Assembly (NCBI GenBank): GCA_910584235.1
Contig: CAJTZD010000028.1
Location: 1 to 50,340, forward strand
Source of the DNA: an uncultured Acetatifactor sp.
GTDB lineage: Bacteria > Bacillota > Clostridia > Lachnospirales > Lachnospiraceae
DNA length: 50,340 bases
Direction of reading: 5' to 3'
The position numbers and the translations under genes were made by a program. Below the pieces are notes generated by a model. It did not search any database. It was not told the origin of the DNA and saw only the letters and a program-made list of their open reading frames with translations. The first letter of the stretch is position 1, and the number at the start of each line of letters is the position of its first letter. Shown here piece after piece: positions 31,969-41,600 of this stretch.

Positions 31969-33792
31969 ATGAAAAAATGGCATTTTTACACCCCTGGGCA
32001 GTTAAAGCCAAAGGGGTGGCTTAAGAAGCAGCTAACGATACAGGCCCAAGGCCTGGGAGGCAATCTGCACCGGGTCTGGAGGGACGTGAGGGACAGCGCA
32101 TGGATTGGAGGGGACGCGGAAGGCTGGGAGCGGGTGCCGTACTGGCTGGACGGCTTTGTTCCGCTGGCCTATCTGCTTGAAGACGAGGAAATGATAAAGA
32201 CTGCAAAGAAATACATCGACGCAATCATTGGGGCGCAAAAACCGGACGGATGGATCTGCCCCTGTACCCCGGAGCAGATCCCCCGGTATGACACATGGGC
32301 CGTGCAGCTGATATCCAAGGTATTGACTGTGTACTATGAATGCAGCGGAGACGAAAGGATTCCGGAGGTGCTCTATAAGCTTCTGAAGAATTATTACACC
32401 CTGCTGTCGGAGGGCAGCATAAAGCTGTTCGAATGGGGAAAGTACAGGTGGTTCGAGTGCTTTATCGCCCTTAACTTCCTGTATGAACGCTATCGGGAAG
32501 ACTGGATCCCCAGGCTTGGAGAACTGCTGAAGGAACAGGGCGCCGACTACGCCGAAAAAACCGGGCTGTGGAAGCGCCCCCTGAACCAGTGGACTTTTGA
32601 CACCCACATCGTCAACATAGCCATGATGCTGAAATCGGAAGCGGTTTCCTGCGAGCTGCTGGGACAATCCTACACGAATCAGGCAGAGGATTTGCATGAC
32701 GTTCTGGAGCGCTGCAACGGGACGCCGGTGGGGCTGTTTACCGGAGACGAATGCCTGTCCGGACTTAGCCCCATACAGGGCACGGAGCTGTGCGCCGTGG
32801 CGGAGCAGATGTATTCTTATGAGCTGTTATACGCCTGTACCGGGGACAGGGTATGGGCGGAGCGGCTGGAGCTGCTTGCCTTTAACGCGCTGCCGGCAAC
32901 CTTTTCGGATGACATGTGGGCGCACCAGTATGTGCAGATGAGCAATCAGATCGCCTGCCGGAAGTTCCCGGGGCGTTCGCTGTTCCGCACCAACGGCAGC
33001 GAGGCCCATCTGTTTGGGCTGGAGCCCAACTATGGCTGCTGTACCGCTAATTTCGGCCAGGCATGGCCCAAGCTTGCTCTGTCGGCTTTCCTTTATCAGG
33101 ACGACACGGTTTTGAGCGCAGTCCCCGTTCCCGGTGAGCTTCGGACAGATGCGCTGACCGTTACGCTGCACACAAACTATCCCTTTGAAAATGAGTTCCT
33201 CTACAGGGTTCAGGCCAGGAAACCTTTCCGCTTACGGGTACGGATCCCCTCCTTTGCCCGGGACATAAAAGTAAACGGCGCTCCCGCAGACAATACAGGG
33301 GAGCTGGACTTTACGTTTGACGCTGATACGGACACGGAGATTGGGATCTCTTATGACATAAGGGTAGAAACGGTTGAGAGGCCGAACGGACTGAACAGTG
33401 TAAAATGCGGCTCTTTGGTATTTTCCATCCCCATCGCCTATGAGAAGAGGATGCATGAATATACAAGGGACGGCGTGGAGAGGAAGTTCCCCTACTGCGA
33501 CTATGAATATGTGGGGACTTCCCAGTGGCAATACGGATATGCGGGGAATGGCTTTGAGATCACAAGGCATCCTGTGGGTGAAGTTCCCTTTGCTTCGGAC
33601 AACCCGCCGGTGACCATAAAAACAAAAGTCCAAAGGATAAACTGGGACTATGAGGACGGTTTTGAGACGGTATGCGCAAAACACCCTGCCTCCGCTCTGC
33701 CTTTGGGAGAAAAGGAAACCATAGAGCTCTACCCTTACGGCTGTGCGAAACTGAGAATGACGGAAGTACCGGTAATCAAAAGGCAGGAATAG
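31969..33792 (+). CDS. GH127/DUF1680 beta-L-arabinofuranosidase family protein, 607 aa
   Basis: Cytoplasmic glycoside hydrolase with an (alpha/alpha)6 barrel and beta-sandwich C-terminus. The zinc/catalytic set of the family is visible: E-x-C at GTELCAVAEQM (Glu273, Cys275) and the double Cys in NYGCCTANF (Cys357, Cys358), corresponding to the Glu, Cys and nucleophilic Cys of HypBA1. The first line KPKGWLKKQLTIQAQGLGGN and the WFECFIALNFLYE helix are also typical. GAGGAGG 6 bases before ATG 31969 fixes the start; a longer frame from 31858 is leader sequence. Substrate is probably L-arabinofuranose or a related furanoside from plant polymers or glycoproteins. Divergent AraC-type regulator controls it. 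Confidence 0.9.
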   Translation: MKKWHFYTPGQLKPKGWLKKQLTIQAQGLGGNLHRVWRDVRDSAWIGGDAEGWERVPYWLDGFVPLAYLLEDEEMIKTAKKYIDAIIGAQKPDGWICPCTPEQIPRYDTWAVQLISKVLTVYYECSGDERIPEVLYKLLKNYYTLLSEGSIKLFEWGKYRWFECFIALNFLYERYREDWIPRLGELLKEQGADYAEKTGLWKRPLNQWTFDTHIVNIAMMLKSEAVSCELLGQSYTNQAEDLHDVLERCNGTPVGLFTGDECLSGLSPIQGTELCAVAEQMYSYELLYACTGDRVWAERLELLAFNALPATFSDDMWAHQYVQMSNQIACRKFPGRSLFRTNGSEAHLFGLEPNYGCCTANFGQAWPKLALSAFLYQDDTVLSAVPVPGELRTDALTVTLHTNYPFENEFLYRVQARKPFRLRVRIPSFARDIKVNGAPADNTGELDFTFDADTDTEIGISYDIRVETVERPNGLNSVKCGSLVFSIPIAYEKRMHEYTRDGVERKFPYCDYEYVGTSQWQYGYAGNGFEITRHPVGEVPFASDNPPVTIKTKVQRINWDYEDGFETVCAKHPASALPLGEKETIELYPYGCAKLRMTEVPVIKRQE

Positions 33793-33798
33793 AGGAAG

Positions 33799-33915
33799 AT
33801 GCGTGCGGCATTTTCCCTCCTGCTGGAGCAGAAGATGGAGATGCCGCCGGAAACTGTCGCCGGGTATTTCCTCACAGTCATGAAAAACGGGGTGGTACGG
33901 GATTATATGAATTGA
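33799..33915 (+). CDS. Possible 38-aa ORF after the GH127 gene
   Basis: ATG 33799 lies 6 bases past the GH127 stop, with GAGGAAG just ahead but close. The peptide (AAFSLLLEQKMEMPPETVAG ... MKNGVVRDYMN) looks like a helical fragment of a larger protein. I do not recognise it; it may be a relic. Confidence 0.25.
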   Translation: MRAAFSLLLEQKMEMPPETVAGYFLTVMKNGVVRDYMN

Positions 33916-33989
33916 TAAAGGAAAAAAGGAGCTGTCGGATTCGGAAAAGACAGCCCCTCTTTGCGCATTTCCGGGGCAGAACCCCGGGT

Positions 33990-34499
33990 TTACTCGCCAT
34001 CGGCCCCGGTAGCATCAGCCTGGGCCGCGGCCTTATCCAGGGAAGCCTGGATGGCCTCCAGCAGCACCAGGGAAGTGTACTTACTCTCGGCAGTGTAAGT
34101 GACGGACTCCAGCGACTGGCTGGCATAGACCTGTTCGCAGATAGAGTCCATGGTGGGCTGTAGCAGCGGGTACACGGTACTCACATCCTCGCTTACATTC
34201 ACCAGACGGATGGAAGTGATGGATTCTTTATCCACGATTACCTCCACATCAATGGACTCGCTGCCCAGCACAAGCTGTGTGGTGTAGATGCCCGGTATGT
34301 ACAGGGAGGAGACTTCCGCCATGACAGGCTCTGAGCCGGATGTATCCTCCATTTTAGGCGCCCTGTCCTTATCCTTGTCCTTGTCCGGCAGGAACATCAT
34401 GACCAGCAGGACAATGAACAGGATGCCCAGTACTGCGAAGATCGCGGTATAGATCAGTTCTTTCATGTGAAGTACGACGATTTTAGTTTTAGCACTCAT
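33990..34499 (-). CDS. Membrane-anchored FMN-binding-domain-like protein, 169 aa
   Basis: A single membrane segment (residues about 13-40, ELIYTAIFAVLGILFIVLLV) is followed by a charged KDKDKDR stretch and a periplasm-type domain. That domain (from YIPGIYTTQLVLGSESIDVE through DKESITSIRLVNVSED to SVTYTAESKYTSLVLLEAIQ) follows the FMN-binding fold of RnfG/NqrC-like proteins, but the usual SGAT flavinylation motif is replaced by TAESKYTS, so covalent FMN is uncertain. I use ATG 34499, with GGGGAAAT upstream, rather than the frame extension to 34517. It sits alone between the GH127 and LacI genes. Function unknown. Confidence 0.7.
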   Translation of the reverse strand: MSAKTKIVVLHMKELIYTAIFAVLGILFIVLLVMMFLPDKDKDKDRAPKMEDTSGSEPVMAEVSSLYIPGIYTTQLVLGSESIDVEVIVDKESITSIRLVNVSEDVSTVYPLLQPTMDSICEQVYASQSLESVTYTAESKYTSLVLLEAIQASLDKAAAQADATGADGE

Positions 34500-34609
34500 C
34501 CCTATTTCCCCTTGCATTTTATCTTGTCAGATTTTCTTTATAATAGATATGACGGAAAAGGGGGAATTATTCTCCAAAGACACAAGATGCACACATACAT
34601 CGGAGCCTG

Positions 34610-34637
34610 TTGCATTTTTGGATAAATCCGGTATAAT
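34610..34637 (+). promoter_or_regulatory. Promoter of the lacI-type gene
   Basis: -35 TTGCAT (34610-34615), 16-base spacer, perfect -10 TATAAT (34632-34637). Confidence 0.75.
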
Positions 34638-34718
34638 AGGAAGAAAAAGCGGTATACCGGTGCAGTGCAGGTGCGGGGAAACTGCAGGCCATGAATCTTG
34701 GAGGGGTAGTTCAAATAG

Positions 34719-35777
34719 ATGGAAAATCGAAAGTCAGGGGATAATAAAGTTATCACAATCTATGACATTGCCAGCGAGGCAGGTGTCTCTGTATCTACTG
34801 TGTCCCGGGTGCTGACCAACAATGCCAATGTCCGGCCGGAAAAGAAAGAAAAGGTTCAGCAGCTGATCAACAAATACAATTTTAAGCCCAATGCCATGGC
34901 CAGAGGGCTGACGGATCCCAAGAACAAAGTTATCGGCATCATTGCCGCCGATGTGAGGAATGTCTACTATGCCAATATTTTCGTGGCCTGTGAGACAGAA
35001 GCCAGGAAAGCAGGGTACAGAGTTCTACTGTGCAATTCTCTGGGAGAGAAAGAGCGGGAGGAAGAGCAGTTGGAGATGCTCTATGAGCAGCGGGTGGGCG
35101 CCATCATACAGTTAGGGGGCAGAGCGGATGACCTGACCAGTGATGTGGAGTATGCGGAGCGGGTGAACCTGATCACCAACAGCATTCCCCTGGTAGTTAC
35201 GGGCAAGCTGGACGGAACCATGTGTTACCAGATGCAGATTGATGCCATGAAAGCCATGGACCTGGCCATGGAGCATTTGATCGACTTAGGACATAAGCGG
35301 GTGGCTTTGGTGGGAGGCCGTCTGGATGTGCTGTCCACCTTTGAGAAGCTTCAGCGCTACAGGCAGATCCTGAAAAACTACCATTTGGATTACCACGAGG
35401 AGTACATCAGGACAGGCGGATATGACTATAAAACCGGATATGAAGAGATGAACAAGCTGTTTCAGTGCAGCCGGATGCCTACCGCGGTGATCGCCATCAA
35501 TGACTACGCTGCAGCCGGAGTGGCGCGCAGCATCATAGAGCACGGCTGCCGGGTGCCTGACGATATCTCTGTGATGAGCTATGACAATACGCAGGTGGCA
35601 GAACTCCTGACGCCCAGAATGACAAGCATAGACTACCGCTACGAAGAGTTCGCCGGGAAGCTGGTGGGGACCGCTCTGGCTGCCATTGCCGGCAAGAGCA
35701 TTCCCAGGATTCAGCTGCAGACCCCGGATCTGGTGGTCAGGGAGAGCACCGGGGCTGCGAAGAACAGTGAGGTATAA
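34719..35777 (+). CDS. LacI-family transcriptional regulator, 352 aa
   Basis: The helix-turn-helix and hinge are textbook: ITIYDIASEAGVSVSTVSRV followed by LTNNANVRPEKKEKVQQLIN, with FKPNAMARGL as hinge helix. The remainder is the periplasmic-binding-like sensor (VIGIIAADVRNVYYANIFVA, IDLGHKRVALVGGRLD, PDDISVMSYDNTQVAELLTP). It is a local carbohydrate repressor of the CcpA/GalR type; I do not call it CcpA because its sensor differs and it sits beside a transport locus. It lies 520 bases upstream of the large ABC operon, with a LacI/cre-type operator between them, and probably controls that operon (inference). Confidence 0.92.
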   Translation: MENRKSGDNKVITIYDIASEAGVSVSTVSRVLTNNANVRPEKKEKVQQLINKYNFKPNAMARGLTDPKNKVIGIIAADVRNVYYANIFVACETEARKAGYRVLLCNSLGEKEREEEQLEMLYEQRVGAIIQLGGRADDLTSDVEYAERVNLITNSIPLVVTGKLDGTMCYQMQIDAMKAMDLAMEHLIDLGHKRVALVGGRLDVLSTFEKLQRYRQILKNYHLDYHEEYIRTGGYDYKTGYEEMNKLFQCSRMPTAVIAINDYAAAGVARSIIEHGCRVPDDISVMSYDNTQVAELLTPRMTSIDYRYEEFAGKLVGTALAAIAGKSIPRIQLQTPDLVVRESTGAAKNSEV

Positions 35778-35805
35778 CATATTTATATTCGTGATCAGAT
35801 GGGGA

Positions 35806-35829
35806 ACCGCCCGGCCGGGCGGTTTTTTG
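35806..35829 (+). terminator. Rho-independent terminator of the lacI-type gene
   Basis: AACCGCCCGG and CCGGGCGGTT form a perfect 20-bp palindrome followed by further T residues up to 35829. Confidence 0.9.
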
Positions 35830-35929
35830 CGTCCTGACGTCCCATATGCCGGCCGGAGGCTGTCTGATTCGGCCGGATGTTTTGGAATAGGCCTGTCGTA
35901 TCGCTTCTTTCAGAGGACGGAAACAAATT

Positions 35930-35944
35930 TTGAAAACGGTTTCT
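35930..35944 (+). promoter_or_regulatory. cre-like / LacI-family operator
   Basis: TTGAAAACGGTTTCT agrees at every fixed position with the Bacillus cre consensus WTGNAANCGNWNNCW and contains the half-site pair GAAAAC/GGTTTC. It lies 197 bp upstream of the -35 of the ABC operon promoter. It may bind CcpA or the adjacent LacI-type protein. The stretch 35946-36140 around it shows no gene. Confidence 0.5.
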
Positions 35945-36140
35945 TAAAATGAATGAAAAACAGGATGACAACCATAAAAGGATGCAGAAAGAAACGAAAT
36001 AGTAGTTCAAAGGCACAAAGTCAGAAATCCGGGCCAGGTGATGGGGCAAAAAGCCGAAAGGAGTCGCAGCGGAAAATGTGCAATATGGATAATAAGGATA
36101 GTAACACCTATTGATTATATGCAAAATTACAAATTTTCTA

Positions 36141-36169
36141 TTGACAAGTATTAGCTAAGCGACTAAAAT
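36141..36169 (+). promoter_or_regulatory. SigA-type promoter of the large ABC operon
   Basis: Perfect TTGACA (36141-36146), 17-base spacer, TAAAAT (36164-36169). The leader to ATG 36298 is about 120 bases and contains the dyad AAGGCATT (36193-36200)/AATGCCTT (36244-36251) enclosing GGGA/TCCC. Confidence 0.88.
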
Positions 36170-36297
36170 AGTAAACGTGAAATGGGTTTCAAAAGGCATT
36201 GGTGCATAAGGGTAATAGGGAGACTTTCGGAAATCCCACGCAGAATGCCTTGCGAAGATAGTTGCAGAGTAGGAAACTCTAAAAAAGGAGGATATTC

Positions 36298-38415
36298 ATG
36301 AAGAAGAAAGCATTATCCATTCTGCTAAGCGCAGCCATGATGCTGTCGCTGGCAGCCTGCGGCGGGGATGCGCCTCAGGAAAGTTCACAGGACAGCTCGC
36401 CCGCGTCCGAATCGGGCAGCGAGTCCGGTTCCCAGGAGTCCTCACAGGAGTCCGGGGGGGCAGATTCCCAGGAGGAGTCCGGGAATGACGAGAAGCCGGC
36501 GGAGACCGTTGTACTGAAATTCGGCACCCACTGGGTCAGGGATCTGGATCCCAACTTCACCGATGAGGTGACCGGGGAGTACACCATGGAGGAGTCCATG
36601 CGTCAGGCTCACCAGGCAGCGGCCCAGGCAATCAAGGATACATACAATGTGGAATTTGAATTTTTGCAGTATCCCAACGATGTGAAATCAGATCTGATGA
36701 CCAGCGTTCTGGCAGGCGATCCCATCTGCGATCTTGCGCTTTTGTGGGGAGGCTCGGAACCTGACATTTTATCCCAGAACGTCCTGCAGGACTTAAGCGC
36801 TTATGAAGACCTGTTCCAGGACGAGGAATCTTCCTGGCTCCTGAAAGATGCCATGTTCGGCGGCCGTTATCTGCTGAACAATGAAATGGGAGCCATGACC
36901 TACTTCCCTCTGATCGTGAACCTGACCATGCTGGAGAAAGTGGACGCCCTGAAAGACGCGGACGGAAACACCATCTACCCCATGGATCTGTTCAAAGAGG
37001 GAAAGTGGACCTGGAGCACATTCGAGGATTACCTCACCAAGATAAACGCCTATTATGCCAATGTGGAATCGGCTGACGGCTGCGTCTACGACTTCGTGCA
37101 GGCATATGAGACAGACCACCGCTATGCGGCGCTGGCTGCCATCCATGCCAACGGCGGCGGCATCTATTCGGACGGCCAGGTGACGGCGGATTCCCAGGAG
37201 GCCATTGACGGCGTGGAATTCATCAAGAAGCTGATGGATGCAAAACTCCTGACAGAGTGCGGTACTTATGATGACGGCTTTACGCCGGAATGGTGCCGGG
37301 GCGGTGAAGATTTCAAGAAAGGCGGAACCGTATTTACGGACTGCCCCAACTGGCAGGTGGGCGCAGCGGGTTCCGACTGCGCAGCCCGCGGTGAGAGCAT
37401 TGCCATCGTTCCCTGGCCCAGACCGGATCGTCTGGAGGCGGACAGCCCTGAGTATATGCAGAGCACCAACGGCGGCAACAGTGTGGCAATTCTGAAAGGT
37501 GTCAGTCCGGAGCGCACGGAGCTGGCCATCAAGTCCTTTATCCTTTATTGGCAGACTTATTATAAGACATACGGCAATGTAGAGAAAGTGTCCGAATACC
37601 AGGCAGCCAGGGCAGTGGAAGATCTGCAGAACTATGGAGTGGACGTATTCCACGAGACCTACGGACAGGATCTGATCGATACCTTTATCTACATCAAAGA
37701 GCATATGAATACCAACTTTGCCCATATGATGGGCCTGTGGGATCAGAACTGGGAGGCTATCCTGGGCAAATCCCTCTATGGCCTGGAAGGCATGAGCTCC
37801 TATGACGTTGCCATCAAGGCCAACCTGACCGACTTAACGAACAAGACGGACAATATTGCGGCAATTCTGCAGACCGACGAGGTGCATGACAACCAGGCGC
37901 CCAATGTGACTACAGAGGATATCATCCTGGCGGCGGGCACGGATGCGGCAGGGGTTGACTGGACGACCTACTTCACCGTTGAGGACTCCGTGGACGGCTC
38001 CATCGCGGTTACGGCTGACATGATTACCGTCAGCGAGGAACTGGATCTGGCTACACCCGGCGAGTATGGAGATGCTCTGGTGCTCAAAGTTTCCGACAGC
38101 TCCGGCAATGAGAAAGAGAGCAAGGCAAAGGTAATCGTGTACAATGGGGACAACACCACGGCGCCCACTGCCACGGCAAAGGAAGAGCTTCCGGAGATCG
38201 CCCTGAACACCGAGACTTCCGGCATTAACTGGAAAGACTATCTGGAATCCGCAGTGGATGCGGACGGACTGGACGTGAGCGGCAACGTGACGGCAGACCT
38301 GTCCCAGTTAGACACTACCACGCCCGGTAGCTATGAGGTAGTCCTCACCGTAACCGACTATGCGGGCAACGAGGGCACCGTCACCCTGAGCGTGACCGTA
38401 GCCGCGGCAGAATAG
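36298..38415 (+). CDS. Extracellular solute-binding lipoprotein with two C-terminal Ig-like domains, 705 aa
   Basis: A sugar-importer-type binding protein. The signal peptide ends in lipobox LAAC, then a Ser/Glu-rich linker (about 23-65). The SBP_bac_1-like domain occupies about 68-545 (VVLKFGTHWVRDLDPNFTDE, VLAGDPICDLALLWGGSEPD, FIKKLMDAKLLTECG). Two similar C-terminal segments follow, DNQAPNVTTEDIILAAGTDA ... DSSGNEKESKAKVIVYN and APTATAKEELPEIALNTETS ... DYAGNEGTVTLSVTV, each of the DUF5011/Ig-like type with the D-x-x-GN-x turn. Such domains on a binding protein are unusual. First gene of the large operon, with AAAAAAGGAGG before ATG 36298; two terminator-like hairpins follow, so it should be expressed above the downstream genes. 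Confidence 0.85.
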   Translation: MKKKALSILLSAAMMLSLAACGGDAPQESSQDSSPASESGSESGSQESSQESGGADSQEESGNDEKPAETVVLKFGTHWVRDLDPNFTDEVTGEYTMEESMRQAHQAAAQAIKDTYNVEFEFLQYPNDVKSDLMTSVLAGDPICDLALLWGGSEPDILSQNVLQDLSAYEDLFQDEESSWLLKDAMFGGRYLLNNEMGAMTYFPLIVNLTMLEKVDALKDADGNTIYPMDLFKEGKWTWSTFEDYLTKINAYYANVESADGCVYDFVQAYETDHRYAALAAIHANGGGIYSDGQVTADSQEAIDGVEFIKKLMDAKLLTECGTYDDGFTPEWCRGGEDFKKGGTVFTDCPNWQVGAAGSDCAARGESIAIVPWPRPDRLEADSPEYMQSTNGGNSVAILKGVSPERTELAIKSFILYWQTYYKTYGNVEKVSEYQAARAVEDLQNYGVDVFHETYGQDLIDTFIYIKEHMNTNFAHMMGLWDQNWEAILGKSLYGLEGMSSYDVAIKANLTDLTNKTDNIAAILQTDEVHDNQAPNVTTEDIILAAGTDAAGVDWTTYFTVEDSVDGSIAVTADMITVSEELDLATPGEYGDALVLKVSDSSGNEKESKAKVIVYNGDNTTAPTATAKEELPEIALNTETSGINWKDYLESAVDADGLDVSGNVTADLSQLDTTTPGSYEVVLTVTDYAGNEGTVTLSVTVAAAE

Positions 38416-38457
38416 GAAAACGTCTGCCGCGGACAGCGGCAACATGGGACGTTTTCC
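38415..38457 (+). other. Branched hairpin directly after the first binding-protein gene
   Basis: GGAAAACGTC (38415-38424) pairs with GACGTTTTCC (38448-38457) and encloses a second stem TGCCGC/GCGGCA. It begins in the stop codon. Probably a 3'-end stabiliser or partial terminator. Confidence 0.6.
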
Positions 38458-38506
38458 CGGGGAACAAGAAAGCAGAATAGTCCTGTTTATGGGCAAAGAC
38501 GCACAA

Positions 38507-38542
38507 GGGGCAGGAAACGGAGTACGTTTTCCTGCTCCTTTT
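38507..38542 (+). terminator. Intercistronic terminator between the two binding-protein genes
   Basis: GGGGCAGGAAACG pairs with CGTTTTCCTGCTCC (one bulged T, one G-T pair) and is followed by TTTT. Read-through would feed the downstream permease genes; no clear promoter is seen before 38626. Confidence 0.65.
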
Positions 38543-38625
38543 GTCTGCATACGGACCTGCTAAAGGAAATAGGGAAAGCAGCAAAGCTATATGTAACAGG
38601 AAAAAGCATCGAGAGAGGTAGGCAT

Positions 38626-41600
38626 ATGAAATCTGGCAAGATCTTAAAAATATCCGTCTGCATCGCTGCGGGACTTGCAGTGGTGTTCCTGGCGGCAGTG
38701 ATGCTGGGAAACAGCGCCGCCGGGGAGCCAAATGCCGTGCCCCAGTGGGGGGAGGCCTCCTATGAGGAGAGTTACCAGGCATACCTGTCCGAGGCCGGTT
38801 ACGATGGGACGCTGTCCCAGGAGGCTATCGAGGTGGATCTGGAGGACTACGAGACGTCCCCGGACATGGTGGCCTATGCGGGGGAGCAGGGAATCGTGAC
38901 GGAGGACAGCGGATGGATCCGGTGGAGTTTCAAGGTGGGGAAGAGCGGCTTCTATAACCTGAAGCTGGGCTACATCCCCCTGCCGGGCACCACGTCGGAC
39001 ATCCAGAGGAAGATCGCCATAGACGGCGAGATCCCCTATGAGGCGCTGTCCCAGGTGGTGGTCAGCAGGTACTGGACGGACGGGGAGATCCAGGTGAAGA
39101 ACGACAACGAGATCCGCCCTGAGAGTCTGGAGCTGTACAGCCCGCAGGAGTGGTTCGTGGAGGACTACCAGAGGCGCAATAACGCACCGCTTGTGTTCTA
39201 TCTGGAGGCAGGAACCCATACCATCTCCTTTGAGGTGATCAAAGAGCCCCTGGAGTACACTTCCCTGACATTCTGCGCCCAGGCCCCCATCCCCTCCTAT
39301 GAGGAGGCCATCGGGGAGCTGAAGAGCAAGTACGCGGTCTACGACGGAGAGACCCTCAAAGGCCAGGCGGAGCGCAGGGAGGGCATCACAAAAGAGATCG
39401 TGAAGAGTTCCTCCGCCATCAACATCCAGAAGAACTATTCCGACAGTAACTTAGAGCCCTACCATCCCTACCACATCCTGTACAACACCATAGGGGCCTC
39501 AGACTGGTCCAAGCCCGGCGACTCCCTCACCTGGATCGTGGAGGTGGAGAAAGAGGGCCTGTACGAGCTGACCATGAAAGCCAGACAGAACAGGAACCGG
39601 GGCGTCACCAGCTACAGGCGCCTCTATGTCAACGGCGTAGTGCCCTATGAGGAAATGCTGTCCATAGGCTTTGCGTTCCAGAGCGGGATGAACAACTACA
39701 CACTGGCCGACGAAAACGGCGAACCCTATCTTTTCTACCTGAAAGCGGGGACCAACACCATCACTTTCGAGGACGTGATGGGTCCCATGGGCGGCATCAT
39801 CACCCAGGTGGAGGAGAGCATGGGCGAGCTGAACCGCCTGTACCTGGAGGTGGTCCAGCTCACAGGCCAGTCCCCCAGCAAGTTCATCGACTATGAGATC
39901 GCAAAGAACATCCCGGGCTTCGCCGACTCCATGGAGGAGCAGGGAAAGATCCTGCGGGAGACTGTAGACAGGATCGTAGCCATCACCGGCGAAAAGGGAG
40001 AGAACACCACACTGCTGGAGAAGATGGCGGTAGAGGCAGAGAACCTGGCAGAGGATCCGGAGAGCGTCACGGAGGAGCTGGGGCAGCTGAAAGGGAACAT
40101 CTCCGCTCTGGGCACCTGGCTCGTAAACGTGGCCGACATGCCCCTGGAGGTGGACTATCTGGCGCTGTCGGCCCCCGGAGCAAAGCTTCCCAAGGCCCAG
40201 GACTCTTTCTTTGCAGGGGTCAAGAACGGTACGGTGCGCTTCTTCTCCACTTTCTTCGTGAAGAACAGCCAGATCAGCGAGGAGACGGGGGGCTCGGACT
40301 CCATCAAGGTGTGGCTGGCCTCCTACGGCAAGGAGCACGCCCAGATGATCCAGAACATGGTGGACGAGACTTTCACGCCCCAGACGGGCATCTCCGTGAA
40401 CCTGCAGCTGATTCCGGTGGACGTGGTGCTGCGGGCGGCCCTGGCAGGAAACGGGCCGGACGTGGTCATAGGCCTGGGACAGACTACCATGCAGGACTTC
40501 GCCATGCGGGAGGCGGTGCTGGACCTGTCAAAGATGGACGGCTTTGAGGAGACTACCGAGCGGTTCTACCAAAGCACACTGGACACCGCCTCTTTCCAGG
40601 GGGGAACCTACGGCATCCCGGAGCAGGCCACATTCATGATGCTCTTCACCAGAGACGACATCCTGGAGGAGCTGGGGCTTGAGGCTCCCGCCACCTGGAC
40701 CGAACTTCTGGAGATGATCCCGGAGCTGCAGAAGAACAACTACAACCTCTACGTCCCCAATGTGCAGCAGACGGAGAACTCCCTTATCGGCACCTCCATC
40801 GACTACAACATGCACCTGTACCAGTCCATGGTGATGCAGAACGGAGGGGACGTGTACCGGGGAGAGGGGAACGACTACGGCATAGAGAGCGGTCTGAACT
40901 CCGACGAGGCCACGGAAGCTTTCAAGGACTACACGGATTTCTACGTCAGCTACGGGCTGGATGTGCAGCTGGACTTTGCCAACCGGTTCCGGACAGGGGA
41001 AGTGCCCGTGGGCATCATCAATTACACCCTGTTCAATGCCCTGGAGATCTTCGCGCCGGAGATCAAGGGACAGTGGAGCTTCCATCCCATCCCCGGGGTG
41101 GAGCAGGAAGACGGCTCCATAGACAACACTTTCGTGGTGGACACCGTGCAGTCGGTGATCATGTCCGCCAGCAGGAATCCGAAGGACTCCTGGGAATTCG
41201 TGAAATGGTGGACCGGCACAGAGACCCAGTTAAGCTTTGCCAACTCCCTGGAGTCCCTGATGGGGACCAGCGCCAGGTACGCGGCGGCGGACCCGGAGGT
41301 ATTAAAGCAGCTACCCTGGAGCAACGCGGAGCTGGAGAGCCTCCTTGGACAGTTTGAGCACACCGCGGGACTCCCTGCAGTGCCGGGCAACTACATGACC
41401 ACCCGCATGGTGCAGTACGCCTTTAACGACACCGTGGCGGACAATGCCAATCCCAGGGAGACCCTGTACCTGAACATCAAGGACATCAACGAGGAACTGA
41501 CCAGAAAACGGAAAGAACTGCACTTGTCCACGCTGGAACCCCGGGAGGCGGACGCTTCAGGGGAGGAGAGCCGGGGAGAGGGAGACGGAATCTCTCTGGC

